Shown piece after piece: positions 23,614-34,962 of a stretch of 64,000 bases of DNA. Under the pieces are notes generated by a model. That model worked only from the letters and a program-made list of their open reading frames with translations. It did not search any database and was not told where the DNA came from. Both the position numbers and the translations under genes were made by a program. The DNA comes from Helianthus annuus (taxonomy: Eukaryota > Streptophyta > Magnoliopsida > Asterales > Asteraceae), in contig NC_035448.2 in the NCBI RefSeq assembly GCF_002127325.2, positions 5,203,220-5,267,219 on the forward strand. The letters run 5' to 3'. Position 1 is the stretch's first letter, and each line of letters opens with the position of its first letter.

Positions 23614-25347
23614 TCACTCGGCTCCTTCAGATCCAGTAATCTCTGGGAGCTGATGGAACACTCGAGCGCAACTATACACCGAGCAGAAAGCTTGTACGGT
23701 TGTCAAGAAGAGCATAAACAAAGCGGCCAACAAAGTTAAAATCTTCCAAGATGCGAATACATATCTCTTCAAGTACTTGGCTGATTTCACTCTCCATGTT
23801 TGACCATACATCTTATTCACATCTGCAACCACTTTATCCATGTTCGGCACTTTAGTCAACTTCACAGATTTACTCATTCCATTCCATAAGTCAGCAACCT
23901 CTTTATCACTCTTCAAATGGTTCACAACTATACCTCTTTCCCGCAAATACTTTGCATCTTCTTCCGTGTCGATTATCCCATTCATCAACTCGGTGTAACG
24001 AGCCATCACCAATGGTCCCGCTGCAACGCATGCTTCGTACGCTACGAGGTTTCTCAAATAAACCTCCGTGTTCACATCCAGTTCGACCACTGGGAGGTAC
24101 AATGTACATGTTTTGACATCAAAACTAATGTCGGATATTCCGCCATTAACCGGTGAGAATAGGAATCCGGCTTCAGCCATCTCCGTGACTGATGGGATCG
24201 TGATCTCCTCCATTGTTGGCGATTTGGGCTCGCCACTTTCATCCTTCGGTTTCTCCTCCCCTTCTTCACCACGGAAGTGTTCCAACATTTGTTCTATAGG
24301 TTCTTTCATGTTCTTGAGTATTGGAAGGCTGGATATGATCTTCCAGGGATATTTTGTTACCGACGCGACTGGTCTCCCGAAAATTATCTTCTTAAAAATC
24401 CATACCATCTTCTCAAAAATCCCTACCATACCCGCCTTTGATTTGGAGAGTATCTTCCAGATAATTTTCATAATCTTTGGAAGATTAGTATGTTTCGCAA
24501 ACGATTCTTCTTGATCACCATCATGTGCTTCCTCCTTAATACCTTGATGATCATACTCGATCTCAATCGCGTCATAGGTATGGAGTTCTTTATTATTCGG
24601 GACGGTCATGTGGTAGAGAAAGTCGAGAATATGATCACAATCGTCGATATGAACATCAGCTAGTTCTTGCTCATGAAAAGGAGACAACTCATGGTACAAC
24701 CCCATCAACATCGACTTCAGTTTCTCACCGGGAGACTTGTTGTGAGTCTCCCGGTGCTGATGCTCCATCATCGTCTTGATTAAGAACAATGGTATCTGAT
24801 TTTCTACCATCACCAAATCACGAAGAATCGCCACGTGAGATAGCTTCTTTCCTGCCGCGTCCACCAAATGAGACATTTCGGATGCTACTCTCGCGAGACT
24901 CCGACCTTCTTGCTTCATGGAATACACCAAGAGAAACTCGAGTAAAAACGCCATGTCAACCGCCATCATCCACACCAATGCGTCACCCGACATGTCCAGA
25001 AACTTATGGTAACAAGCACGGATTCGAACCTCATCATGTTTCTTCATTATTTCCACGATACGTTCGAAGCTAACATTCATATATTTCTGTGTTCTTCGGG
25101 CAGCCGCAAGCTTGAACCTTTGCATGTCGTAGACCTCTGGGCGCCAGTGGTGGTATGGGCCTAACGCGACTTGTTGTGGGATGTAGCAATTAGGGTTGGT
25201 GTCGAGAAGCACTTTAGGGACGGTGAAGATACACACGGGAATTTTTCCGATTTGTTCATCGTCGTGTTCGACGATGGATTTACGCATGCCTTCAACCCAT
25301 TTGTCTTCGTCGATGTTCACCTTGGAGAAACTGGATGAGGAAACCAT
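23614..25347 (-). CDS. DUF247 family protein D4, single exon, 577 aa
   Basis: This is an uninterrupted 577-residue frame and the clearest gene here. N-terminal core: CIFTVPKVLLDT, then YIPQQVALGPYHHW (about residues 42-71). Middle: LVWMMAVDMAFLLEFLLVYS and LRDLVMVENQIPLFLI. C-terminal: EITIPSVTEMAEAG, YLRNLVAYEACVA, MNGIIDTEEDAKYL and VADLWNGMSK, then a hydrophobic stretch near residues 532-556 (LLAALFMLFLTTVQAF) that is likely a membrane anchor, and a short tail. DUF247 is a plant-specific family with no established enzyme activity. At both points where D3 and D5 have introns, D4 reads straight through (after D-M-Q-R and after IEIEYD). Its promoter flank matches the other copies, so it is not a simple dispersed retrocopy. 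Confidence 0.93.
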   Translation of the reverse strand: MVSSSSFSKVNIDEDKWVEGMRKSIVEHDDEQIGKIPVCIFTVPKVLLDTNPNCYIPQQVALGPYHHWRPEVYDMQRFKLAAARRTQKYMNVSFERIVEIMKKHDEVRIRACYHKFLDMSGDALVWMMAVDMAFLLEFLLVYSMKQEGRSLARVASEMSHLVDAAGKKLSHVAILRDLVMVENQIPLFLIKTMMEHQHRETHNKSPGEKLKSMLMGLYHELSPFHEQELADVHIDDCDHILDFLYHMTVPNNKELHTYDAIEIEYDHQGIKEEAHDGDQEESFAKHTNLPKIMKIIWKILSKSKAGMVGIFEKMVWIFKKIIFGRPVASVTKYPWKIISSLPILKNMKEPIEQMLEHFRGEEGEEKPKDESGEPKSPTMEEITIPSVTEMAEAGFLFSPVNGGISDISFDVKTCTLYLPVVELDVNTEVYLRNLVAYEACVAAGPLVMARYTELMNGIIDTEEDAKYLRERGIVVNHLKSDKEVADLWNGMSKSVKLTKVPNMDKVVADVNKMYGQTWRVKSAKYLKRYVFASWKILTLLAALFMLFLTTVQAFCSVYSCARVFHQLPEITGSEGAE

Positions 25348-25520
25348 GGCAGTGGAGTTGAATGATGAAGATTACGATGGTGTAGTGCATTAGCCGTATA
25401 CATATATATTTATATATGCACACTAATAGAGTGGTTAATATAATAACACAATGTGATATGTATGATTGAATTTGAAAAGGGTAAAGAGGTTTCTAGAGTA
25501 GACTATATATGTGGACAAAT
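25348..25520 (-). promoter_or_regulatory. D4 promoter region
   Basis: On the minus strand, a TATA-like TATATAAATATATA lies about 60 bp before the ATG (25,403-25,416). Further up are AACACAATGTGATATGT (25,445-25,461) and ATATATGTGGACAAATG (25,504-25,520), shared with other loci of the array. Function is inferred from conservation. Confidence 0.5.
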
Positions 25521-26354
25521 GAGATGATCACACATGGTAAAGTAAAGGTTAATTTTTTAAGGGTAGAAATGATTAGTTGGTATGTTTTTCTTCATTTAGC
25601 TTTTAACCAAACAAATGAACTAATACCAACATTGAAGCAAATAACTTTTTATCATCATATTCGTTTATCAAGAAATATACATGTATGTGTATGTTTATAT
25701 CCATTCGTTAATATTTTAAACAAGCGTAAATTAATGAACGTAAAGAGAGAAAATGAATAGGCATGCTAATAACCTAGACGTTTAGTTGAACGTTTAACGA
25801 GAAGTTCATTTAAGTTTGTTTGTTTATTTAATAGATGGCTGAACATAAACAAATTTTTTTGTTCATTAATTAAATGATCAAATATGACCACTAACATCGT
25901 TCATCCATTTATGTCCGTAAACTTTTATGTATGTTCGTTAATGGTCGTTCATTTATGTTTGTGTACATATCCTTTAAATACGTTTATTAGTAATTAGTAG
26001 TACGAATTAGACCATCATGCATCAACACATCAACCTTTTTTTTTTAATTTTAGTACCAACATTGGCTAATATTGACTAACAAATGAACGAACGAGCAAGG
26101 ACATATTCATTTTCTTTTGTTCTAATATTGTCTTTAATTTATGTGCATTTACGTTTGTTTACTTACACCTAACATGAATATTAATGAACGAACATAACAA
26201 GCTAACATAGCAAAAAAATGTATCTGTTTAAGTGTTCGTGTTCATTACTTTGTTTTTTAAAACTTAAACGATTGAACATCTACAGGCCTCTTTTGTCTCT
26301 TTTGTGTTTGGTCAATTTGTACACAAGTAGAGTTATTAGTTTGTATGTTGAAGA
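25521..26354. other. AT-rich spacer, transposon-like
   Basis: It carries repeated GTTCGTT, GTTCATT and TTTATGTTCG motifs (25,780-26,270), some matching sequence near 20,090. No gene. Confidence 0.4.
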
Positions 26355-26545
26355 TGTTCAGCATGGCGAAACTGGATGAGGAAACCATGGCAAGTTAAGG
26401 AGTTGAATGTTGAAGATGAGGATGTTGTGTTGCCCTAGCCACATATATACACTAGTAGAGTTTTTAGTTTAATAACAACGTGATATATGTGTTTGAATAT
26501 AGAATAGAAAAGTGGTTTCTAGAGTATATATGTGGACACATATAA
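26355..26545 (-). pseudogene. Sixth DUF247 copy: promoter plus first codons only
   Basis: ATGGTTTCCTCATCCAGTTT on the minus strand from 26,388 repeats the first codons of D4 (M-V-S-S-S-S-F) and then loses homology after about ten codons. Its 5' flank (26,389-26,545) has TATATGTGG, AACAACGTGATATATGTG and ATATATGTGGACACATAT as in the other loci. The rest of the gene is missing. Confidence 0.7.
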
Positions 26546-26623
26546 TTTGTTGGTGATGTAATCCAAGATTCCAAGACCAATATTGAAATGACCTAGGATA
26601 TTCACACAATGGTAAAGCAAACT

Positions 26624-26717
26624 GAACTTTAGGCCTGTAAAGAAATCATGCACTGTGATAATTACGAACCTACTTTCGAACTTTAGGCCTGTAAAGAAAT
26701 CATACAGTGTGATAATA
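26624..26717. repeat. Short direct repeat, about 40 bp
   Basis: GAACTTTAGGCCTGTAAAG with a following AAATCAT...GTGATAAT occurs at 26,624-26,663 and 26,678-26,717. Confidence 0.9.
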
Positions 26718-27005
26718 TACCAAGCTTACAAGACAAATACAAGGGATATGACAATTTACACAATCATTGGAATGTACACTAATACATATTTTACAAGATA
26801 CCTTAAATTGAAATCTACCTAAAAGTTAAAACATAAACAAAATTCAAGAGTCAAAATAGATAATAAATTTAGACATACACACACAGACGAGACACATTTA
26901 CAGTCACAAGTAATTAATTGGGCGAGGCTAGACTTACCTTTCATGTTTTTTTTACATTGAGTAAAAACCATATAGGTGTGGTACGTTTAGCACAACTCTG
27001 TGGTT

Positions 27006-29675
27006 TCATTCCGATCCTCCTTGGATATCTGGGAGCGTATGAAAGATACGAGAACAAGTATACACGGAGCAGAATGATTGTAATCCCGTCAATAATAACA
27101 TAAATAACGCAGCAAAAATCGTTAAGAATTTCCAAGATCCAAACACATATTTGTTCATGAAATTCGCAATTTTCACCCGCCATGTTTTACTATACCTCGT
27201 GTTAACATCTTCGATCACTTTATCCATCTTCGGCACTTTCGTCAATTTCACACATTTACTCATTCCATTCCACAAATCCGCAGCCTCTTTATCACTCTTC
27301 AAATGGTTCAAAACTATCCCTCTTTCTCGCAAATACTTTGCATCTTCTTCCGTGTCGATTATCCCATTCATCAACTCAGTGTAACGAGCCAACACCAATG
27401 GTCCCGCTGCTACACAAGCTTCGTACGCCACCAAGTTTCTCAAATAAACCTCTGTGTTCACATCTAGATCAATCACCGGGAGGTAAAGTGTAGATGTTAT
27501 GTTATCAAAACTCATATCTAATATCCCCCCGTTAACGGGTGAGAAAAGGATTCCAGCTTTTACTAGTTCCGTAACTGAAGGGATTTTGATCTCTTCAATC
27601 GTTGGCGCCTTCGGCTCGCCACTTGCATCTTTTTCTTTCTCCTCTCCTTCACCGTTAAACTTCTCGAGCATTCGCTCCATGGGTTCTTTCATGAGTTTGA
27701 GTAGAGGAAGATTAGATATGATCTTCCATGGTAATTTCATCAACAAAGTCATAGGCCTCCCAAAAATGAGTTTCTTGAAAAGCCTTACTAATCCTGCGTT
27801 TGATTTCGAGAGGAGGTTCCATATGTAATTCATAACTTTTCGAACTTCACTTTTTTTTGCGAAAGTTTCTTCTTCTTTTTCCCCTCCATCTGGTAACTCG
27901 ATGATTTGTTCGTTTTCAATGTCAATCTCAGCCTGATATTACAGAGAATATATTAGTTAGAGTTTATTGTGTATTTATTGATCAGTTATTTGTAAAGGTG
28001 AAAGTAGGTTATAATAAGAAAAAACACTAAAATTGACACTAAAATGTACTCCAGGTTCTTGAAAAAAAAACAACCAAATCAATCAGAGACGGTCCTGAGA
28101 ATTCGTGTACAATATTCGAGCTCGAAAAAACGTGCCATTAAGCCTTAACGAAATTGAGTATTGGGCTCACTAAAGATTTAAACCTAGTGTCAATAAACGT
28201 GAAAATTGAGTATTGGGCAGGCTCACACGAGGGTTTCATGGTCGGCCCTGAGGGTGAGTGGGGGGACCACCGGTGGCCGACCCTGATTGATAACCATCTG
28301 GGAGGACCTGGCCGATTTTACACGTTTATTCAGGGCCGGCCATGAAATCAATAAACGTGTAAAATCGGCTAGGGCTTAGCTGTTAATTCAGACTTAGCCT
28401 TTGCTTTTACATGTGTTGCCTTTAATTTGATTGGTTTGATTGATTAGCCAGAAATGAAAATGTCTATTTTGTCGTGGCTAAAATTTTAACGTTTAGTTTT
28501 GTAGCTTTTTTTTGTTAACATGTCCATTCATATGACTTTATTATATAAGAAAACATAACTAAATATTACCCTCTATTTTTTTTTGTTAACATGTCCATTC
28601 GTATGACTTTATTATATAGGAAACATAACTAAATATTACCCTCTATAATAATTATAATTATATAACAATCAAGCATAAAAAAATATATTATCTCTAGTAC
28701 CTCCATGATTCCGAGTTCCTTGTTGTTGGGCACGGTCATGTGGTAAAGAAAGTCGAGAAGATGATCACAGTCATTGATGTCAACATCCGGCAACTGTTGT
28801 TCATGAAACGGAGTGAGCTCCTGGTACAACCCCATGAGCATTGTCTTCAACGTCTCATCAGCTGACTTCACTTGACCACCTGTTAATTTCCTTAACTGGT
28901 GTTCCATCATCGTCCTGATTAAAAACAAGGGTATCTGATTCTCCACCATCACCACATCTCGAAGAATCGCCATATGAGACAGCTTCTTCCCTGTAACATC
29001 CACCACATGAGACATAGATGATGTAACTTTCTCAAGAACCCGACCTTCTTCTTTCATGGCGTACACTTGAAGGAATTCGAGTAAAAACGCCATGTCAACT
29101 GCCATCATCCACACCAACGCGTCAGCGGACATATCAAGAAACTTGTGATAGCAAGCTCGAATTCTAGCCTCGTCGTCTTTCTTCATTATCTCAACGATTC
29201 GTTCGAAGCTCACATTCATATATTTTTGTGTTCTTCTTGCGGCAGCAAGCTTGTACCTTGTTAGATACAAGTCGATAAATATATTAGTTAGGATTTTTAC
29301 CTTTGTTATTAGAAGATACTAATGTTTGGTTACATTTCTTCTATTATTATCCTTATTGTATAGCTATATATAGTTGATTAATAATATATAATAACTCATG
29401 GGGTATTCATTGTACATATACATGTACCTTTGCATGTCGTAGACCTCTGGGCGCCAATGGTGGAAAGGGCCTAACGCGACTTGTTGTGGGATGTAGGATT
29501 CGGGGTCAGTGGCAAGAAGTACTTGAGGGACTGTGAAGATACATACGGGAATTTTGCCAATCATTTCATCGTCGTGTTCAACCATGGATTTACGCATGTT
29601 TTCAACCCATTCGTCTTCATCGATGTTCATTTTAGAGAACGAGTATGAGTTGCTAGAGAGTGATTTGGTAGCCAT
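27006..29675 (-). CDS. DUF247 family protein D5, three exons
   Basis: Predicted exons: 29,675-29,428 (donor CAAAG/GTACAT), 29,256-28,701 (acceptor AACAAG, donor ATGGAG/GTACTA) and 27,932-27,006 (acceptor AATATCAG). The lengths 248+556+927 sum to 1,731, giving 576 codons plus stop in frame. The protein starts MATKSLSSNSYSF, then has CIFTVPQVLLAT, YIPQQVALGPFHHW, LVWMMAVDMAFLLEF, VENQIPLFLI, the C-terminal DUF247 blocks, and a hydrophobic tail FLTIFAALFMLLLTGLQSF. Intron 1 sits at the same phase-2 site as in D3. Intron 2 is phase 0 and about ten codons upstream of the phase-1 site in D3, consistent with a shifted donor. Its upstream flank lacks the promoter block of the other copies. Confidence 0.85.
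28080..28375. repeat. Transposon remnant in D5 intron 2
   Basis: It contains GACGGTCCTGAGAATTCGTG (hAT-type terminal sequence by recognition) and an inverted GCCGATTTTACACGTTTAT pair around CAGGGCCGGCC. Incomplete; boundaries are uncertain. Confidence 0.4.
28506..28645. repeat. 70-bp tandem duplication in D5 intron 2
   Basis: Two copies of TTTGTTAACATGTCCATTC through AAATATTACCCTCTA, at 28,506-28,575 and 28,576-28,645, differ at few positions. Confidence 0.9.
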
Positions 29676-30196
29676 AGTGACAAGAATGGTTAATGGTGTT
29701 TTAGTGTTTTCTATGCTTAAAACACATGATGGGTCTTATAGAGGACATAACGTTGATTTAGGGTTTACATATTTACATATTTTATTGACCACGTGAAGAA
29801 TAATGTATATAAGGAAACACAATATATGTTATCATGTAGGTTCACATGATGGGACAACTGTGACAGCAAGCAAAAATTTAATAATTGGTTTGATGAATCA
29901 ATGTGATATAATGATGTTTCATTTTATTAACGTACACCTTGTTAATTATTGTTTTGATGAATTAATTGATATAATGATGTTTCATTTTATTAACACCTTG
30001 TTAATTGTGATTTGGAATAATCACATGACGACCTATAACTTATATCGTATATATCAACGTCGACCACATCACCTTAATTTTTATCTTAAACGATGTTAAC
30101 TAAAAGTTCCCTTGCCAAAAGACACACTTCTCCCTACACTTTGCACTTATGGGTAAAGCGGGGCGGAGTGAGTTCAGTATAGAGTGGGAAGGAAAC

Positions 30197-30470
30197 AGAG
30201 AAGGCTGAGGTGTAAGCTATGATAGAGAAACAACAAGATGGAGAGAACACAATAACGAAAACACCGTACCATCCCGAATTGGAGGAAATCCACCAACGGG
30301 ATGGAGAGGAGCAGGATGGGAGCTAGCAAAAGTTGAGGTGGAAGCTGACATGAAGAAAACAGCAGGACAGAGAGACCACAACAACGGGAACATCATCCCG
30401 AATTGGAGAAAACACAAAGAAGGAAATGATGCACCAACGGGATGGAGAGAAGCGGGATGCTAGACATCGA
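30197..30470. repeat. Imperfect tandem repeat, unit about 130-145 bp
   Basis: Two diverged units, each with AAACA.CAGGA-type, ATCCCGAATTGGAG and CACCAACGGGATGGAGAG blocks. The mirror copy is at 63,620-63,900. Confidence 0.75.
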
Positions 30471-31255
30471 CTCTGTCCACCCTTAGGATGAAAATCGTGT
30501 TAGATTAATTTTATGCAAATTGATGAACGCATACATGACTCATATATTTATTTGTGTTAAATAAATTAATTTCAACCTGGGCACACTTAAAACGATGTAA
30601 ACCAATCGTAACTCATGTACCCGTTTATCTAGTTGATCAAGCGGTTTGGTAGGTTTCTAATCTGTAAATGAATTGTAATCAAGTTGTAAATAGGTTAAAC
30701 AAAACGAGTTGAAAACAACTTATTAAGAGTGTTAGAATTATTAGAGACTAACCCAAACACAACATGTATATTAAATTATTAGTTAAACTAAATTTGACTA
30801 TTTTTCATGTTAATATTCGGATCCTATAAAAAAATTAAGTTGGTCAAGTTGCAATGGTGTAAAGCCATATGATGGAATTGGATGATTAATGTATAATTAT
30901 TGCTGGTGGAAGCTGCTTGGTAAATACTTAAATCACTTCAAAACAAATGCTCCTATTGTTATTGCATTATGCAATAATTAGAAGTGTATAAGTGCAACCG
31001 GCCCCATGTCCTTTAATTATCATATTTAGCTTATAAGATTCTTCACAGAAAATACTTATCCGTCAACATCCTTTCACAACGTGAATAATGCGATATTATA
31101 ATACATATAACATGTGGATATCGAGTTAGATAATGGTCAATGTTCTGTAAGAAAAGTGTCTTTTAGTGACACAAATATGTAGTGAGACATATAAAATACA
31201 CAAGAGTAGGTAAAAGACAGTGTTACTCTCAAATTTTAAATATTTTCACACAAAT

Positions 31256-32032
31256 TCTCCTATATATTAATTTATGAATCAATTGAATAGTAATATATAA
31301 TATATTCAAATATTATATAATAAAATATTATATACTGTTTTTTTATATTTTTATTATTTTCGCATTATAATACTACTTCTTTGTTTTTTAAGTTTGATAA
31401 ACTTGATGTTAACCGGTATTTGTACCGAAAATACCGGTTCGTTATCGGTACATGAATGAAAAAAACAGTACCAGCCTGGTACATAAAACGCCAAAACTCG
31501 GTACTGGATTGAGTTTGATAATCTTTTAGTTCGAGAAATTTAGTACTACTACCCAGTACCATTTGCTCATCTCTGATCACGGGTACCGTACGAACAACAA
31601 CGGTATCGTACAACTGTTTTTTTAGTTTCAGGGGTAAGGATGAACCCGATACCAACTGATACCGAATCGATATTGGTACCGAAAATACCGGTTACGGTAT
31701 CGGTATATGAAGGTAAAAACCGGTAGCGAACCAGTACCAGGAACGCCAAACGGCAATACCGAACGGGTACTTAGGATCTTTCGGTTCATGAAATTCGGTA
31801 CCGGTACCCATTACTATTTACTACGGGTTTCTACCGAACAACATCATTACCATACAACTTTTTTAGTTGATTTTCTTTCGGTTATTTTTTAGTGTTTTTT
31901 TTCTACATTTTCTTTTTATTCTTCTCAGCGATTCCGTGTGCAACGCGCTCGTAGTGATTTCAAACATATATAAACACAGACTAAATAACAAAACAAGTTC
32001 GCCGCAACGCAGCGAATATTTTTTATAACTAG
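31256..32032 (+). mobile_element. Non-autonomous Helitron, 777 bp
   Basis: The 5' end TCTCCTATATATTAAT begins after AAAT. The 3' end has the hairpin TTCGCCGCAACGCAGCGAA (31,998-32,016), then 12 nt, then CTAG before T. The opposite arm of the inverted repeat has the empty site (ACACAAATATAAACTC), which confirms the insertion. The interior is a diverged tandem duplication of about 240 bp (31,390-31,630 and 31,640-31,870) rich in GGTACCG and CGGTATCGGTA motifs. No Rep/helicase. Confidence 0.85.
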
Positions 32033-32357
32033 TATAAATTCATTTGTAAACACCTTAATTTAATTTAGAATTACTTGACGACCTAGAACTTGTATCATAT
32101 ATTTAATTTAATTTAAGTAGACAGGTTGAAATTAATAAACCTGTGCATGACCCTTATATAACCCCAATAAAACATGCACGTTAGTAGATTGTTCAGCTAA
32201 ATGGGTTATACAAGTTGATAGATTGTAAATAAGTTATGACCAAGTTGAAAACTTGATGTTGAAGGAAATACCAAGCCGCACTCCTTTAATATTATGAAGA
32301 GGGGCCGCCCTCTTTATGTTTCCGCACCAATCCTTATTTACTACTACATCTTTTTTG

Positions 32358-32430
32358 GGGCTATATTGCTTAGTTGGTAGAGCATTGGGTTTTAACCTAT
32401 TGGTCGCAGGTTCAAGTCCTGTTATACCCA
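32358..32430 (+). pseudogene. trnK: Mitochondrial-type tRNA-Lys(UUU) relic, left arm
   Basis: TAGTTGGTAGAGCATTGGG (D arm, anticodon stem) and GGTCGCAGGTTCAAGTCCTG (T arm) match the native plant mitochondrial trnK as I know it. The anticodon loop is one base short (TTTTAA) and the acceptor stem is mismatched, so it is a nuclear relic (NUMT). The flanking 32,250-32,680 is the same in the right arm. Confidence 0.75.
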
Positions 32431-32679
32431 AGCCTAACTTTTACTATACTATGAATAAGGATGTGTAGTAGCGCAAAGAGCACTCTTTGGCCTTTGGATT
32501 AGAGGCGCTTCGCCATCTTTGATTGAATGGAAACAGATATCTAAAGTGTGCAATGAAGGATCTCGAACATGATATCGTGTTGAAGGACAATCTGTAAGGA
32601 GAAATGAGTATTTTATTAGGGCTACAATTTGAAAAGACTGAATCACCCTCATGTGGATGACGTACGAATTCATTTTTTC

Positions 32680-34600
32680 GTATTCGTTTATTTTATTTGT
32701 AACACATTATTCTTCAATAAACCTTCCGAGTTAAATTTTTTTTATAACTTACATTTAATTTTTACAGAAACATTAAATAAATTTAGAAAACAAACTAATT
32801 TCTATAAAAACTTTTTACAATTTTAATATTTAAATTTAAGATTTGTACTAAATAAAGTTTAAAAAAGTAAAGGACCAGAAGGACTATTATTGTCAAGTAG
32901 AAAAATATTAGACACCACAAGGACTATTATTGTCAAGTCCCTAAAACTTTCAAAACATAACAAATCAAAACTGCTTTACAGGCGGGATTCCGGCAGATTT
33001 CCGGCAACCCCGAAACCACTAATCGGATTCGTTTTCATCTATTTCTTTTGCGTCAACCTTTATCTACATCCTAAACTAATCTATAACCCAAACCATATCC
33101 CCTGTCGCTTATCCGGTCACCATCCCCAACTATTCCGGTGACATTTACGTCCCCAACTATTCCGGTGACACCTTTATCTATATCCTAAACTAATCAACAT
33201 CCTAAACTAATCTATAACCCTCACTGTGAAACACCACCACGAAAACCATCAAACACCACCCACCACCGACCAAAATTTTTTAAAAAAAAACAACAAAAAT
33301 AGACAAAGGAAAGCTGAAATAATACACTAACCTTTTATGAAAATCTGGACCGTATAGGTTGATAAGAGAGAGATCGAGCGATACGAGAGAGAGCGTTTGT
33401 GTGTGTGTTCTTGGTGTTTTAGTGTGTGGTGTTAAGAACTTTTAGATCTATTCTCCATTTAGTCAAACTTGAAAAGCAGTTTTTGGATCAATGAGGGGCG
33501 TACGGGTCTATGAGAGGCATATAGGTTTTTTTCTTTTTTAATCTTTGGAACTAAGCATAAGAAAATTAATAATCGGGATAATTAATGGGTGAGACACTTG
33601 TCCCAGTGGAAGGGACGCGTGCATTTAAGAGAGAGGTCATGAGTTCGATCCGTGTGTAGAGGCAGGTTTTTTGCATTTTTTGGGTTTTTTTCCTTTTTAA
33701 TCTTAATTAAATAAATTTCCTTTAATGTTTATTTATTGGTTATAACAGAAAATTATTAAATGAACCATTATCTTAACATATTAATTAAACATTAAAGAAA
33801 ATTTATTAAATTAATTAAAACAGAAAATTTATTAAATTAATTAAAACAAAAAATTTATTAAAGAGTTAATTACACCATTAGTCCCTGTGGTTTATGGAAA
33901 GTAACAAGGTCAGGTACTAATAGTTTAAATTCACGTTCTAAGGTTCTAACTTTTCAATTTGTAACAACCCGGGGTATTAGCACTAACTTTTGTTAACTTT
34001 TTTGTTAAGTTTGAATAAAATTACTAAATTACCCTTTTAACAACTATAAAGGCCATTTATATAATTATAAATTATCTTTATCTGTAATAGAGGGATCATT
34101 TGTATAATTAAATTTATCTGCAACTTTGACTTTTCCATTTCTTTTATTTTGTTCTGACAAATAGGTGTTGAAACAATTTCGATTTTGGTTTCAATTTTTC
34201 CTTGCAACAAAATGCCAGCAATAACCATCCCCTTTCATTTTCGATCTTACTTTCATGAATGTTGTGGAAAAGTTCTCTGAAACCCATTTCCTTTTTTGAG
34301 ATCAAAGTCAACCTAAGCCACAACTTCTTTATCATCAGAATCAAAATTAATTAAAGTACAACTTTAGCTGAGGAGCAATTGTATCCATCATATTAATATT
34401 GAACCTGTTTTCATCTTCATCTTTCAATAATTTCTTAAATCCTTTCAAATCAACTCTTGTAAACAAACTAAAGAACACATAAACAACAATAAACTATTAT
34501 ATCCCAATTTAAAGTCGGTAGTTCATTTATATGGAGCAACAATCCTTATCTCTTAGTTTATAATCAAAATCAAAGCCTTAAATCCCATGGTGCCCCAGCA
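32680..34600. other. AT-rich spacer with repeat fragments
   Basis: No gene supported. It contains TCCTAAACTAATC repeats (33,070-33,220), a tRNA-like segment at 33,590-33,665, AAATTTATTAAATTAATT repeats (33,800-33,860), and AGTTAATTACACCATTAGTCC (33,866), which looks like a common MULE terminus. Confidence 0.45.
33590..33665 (+). other. tRNA-like / SINE-like segment
   Basis: GTCCCAGTGGAAGGGACG followed by GGTCATGAGTTCGATCC (B-box-like) and a T-rich stretch. No A-tail or target duplication identified. Confidence 0.3.
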
Positions 34601-34962
34601 CCCTTCAAATTAGATGAATATTTCACTCACGATCGCAATCACCTCCGATCGTTCAAACCCTTTTCAGTATTAGTCTCCAGTAAACTTACAAATCAAACCT
34701 TTTACTCGACACCTACAATATCAAACCTTCTTCTTCAACGATTCAATTGACAGATCAAGTGCATAGCTCGTTGCCGACCAATTCACAGAAACATGGGTGG
34801 GTGAGAACAGAATCTGGTGAAGAACAAAATAAAAGCTGTTGTTGTTATTGTGCCTAATGTCGTAGATGATATGATGTTTCAAACCGTTGGTATCTGAATC
34901 AGTTTCTCAAACAAACACTACTAAAGTTGAGTTGGTGATAAATACCGGAGCTGTTATCTCGG

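Larger units (their letters stand above)
30066..32679 (+). repeat. Left arm of 2.6-kb inverted repeat
   Basis: From AAATTAAGGTGATGT (reverse sense) to the AATGAATTC end near 32,679, this block matches 61,299-64,000 in opposite orientation. Shared landmarks are the two GGGATGGAGAG blocks, CAACATGTATATT, the trnK relic and CAATCTGTAAGGAG. Left-only sequence is the Helitron and about 100 bp near 31,000-31,120. Confidence 0.92.
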
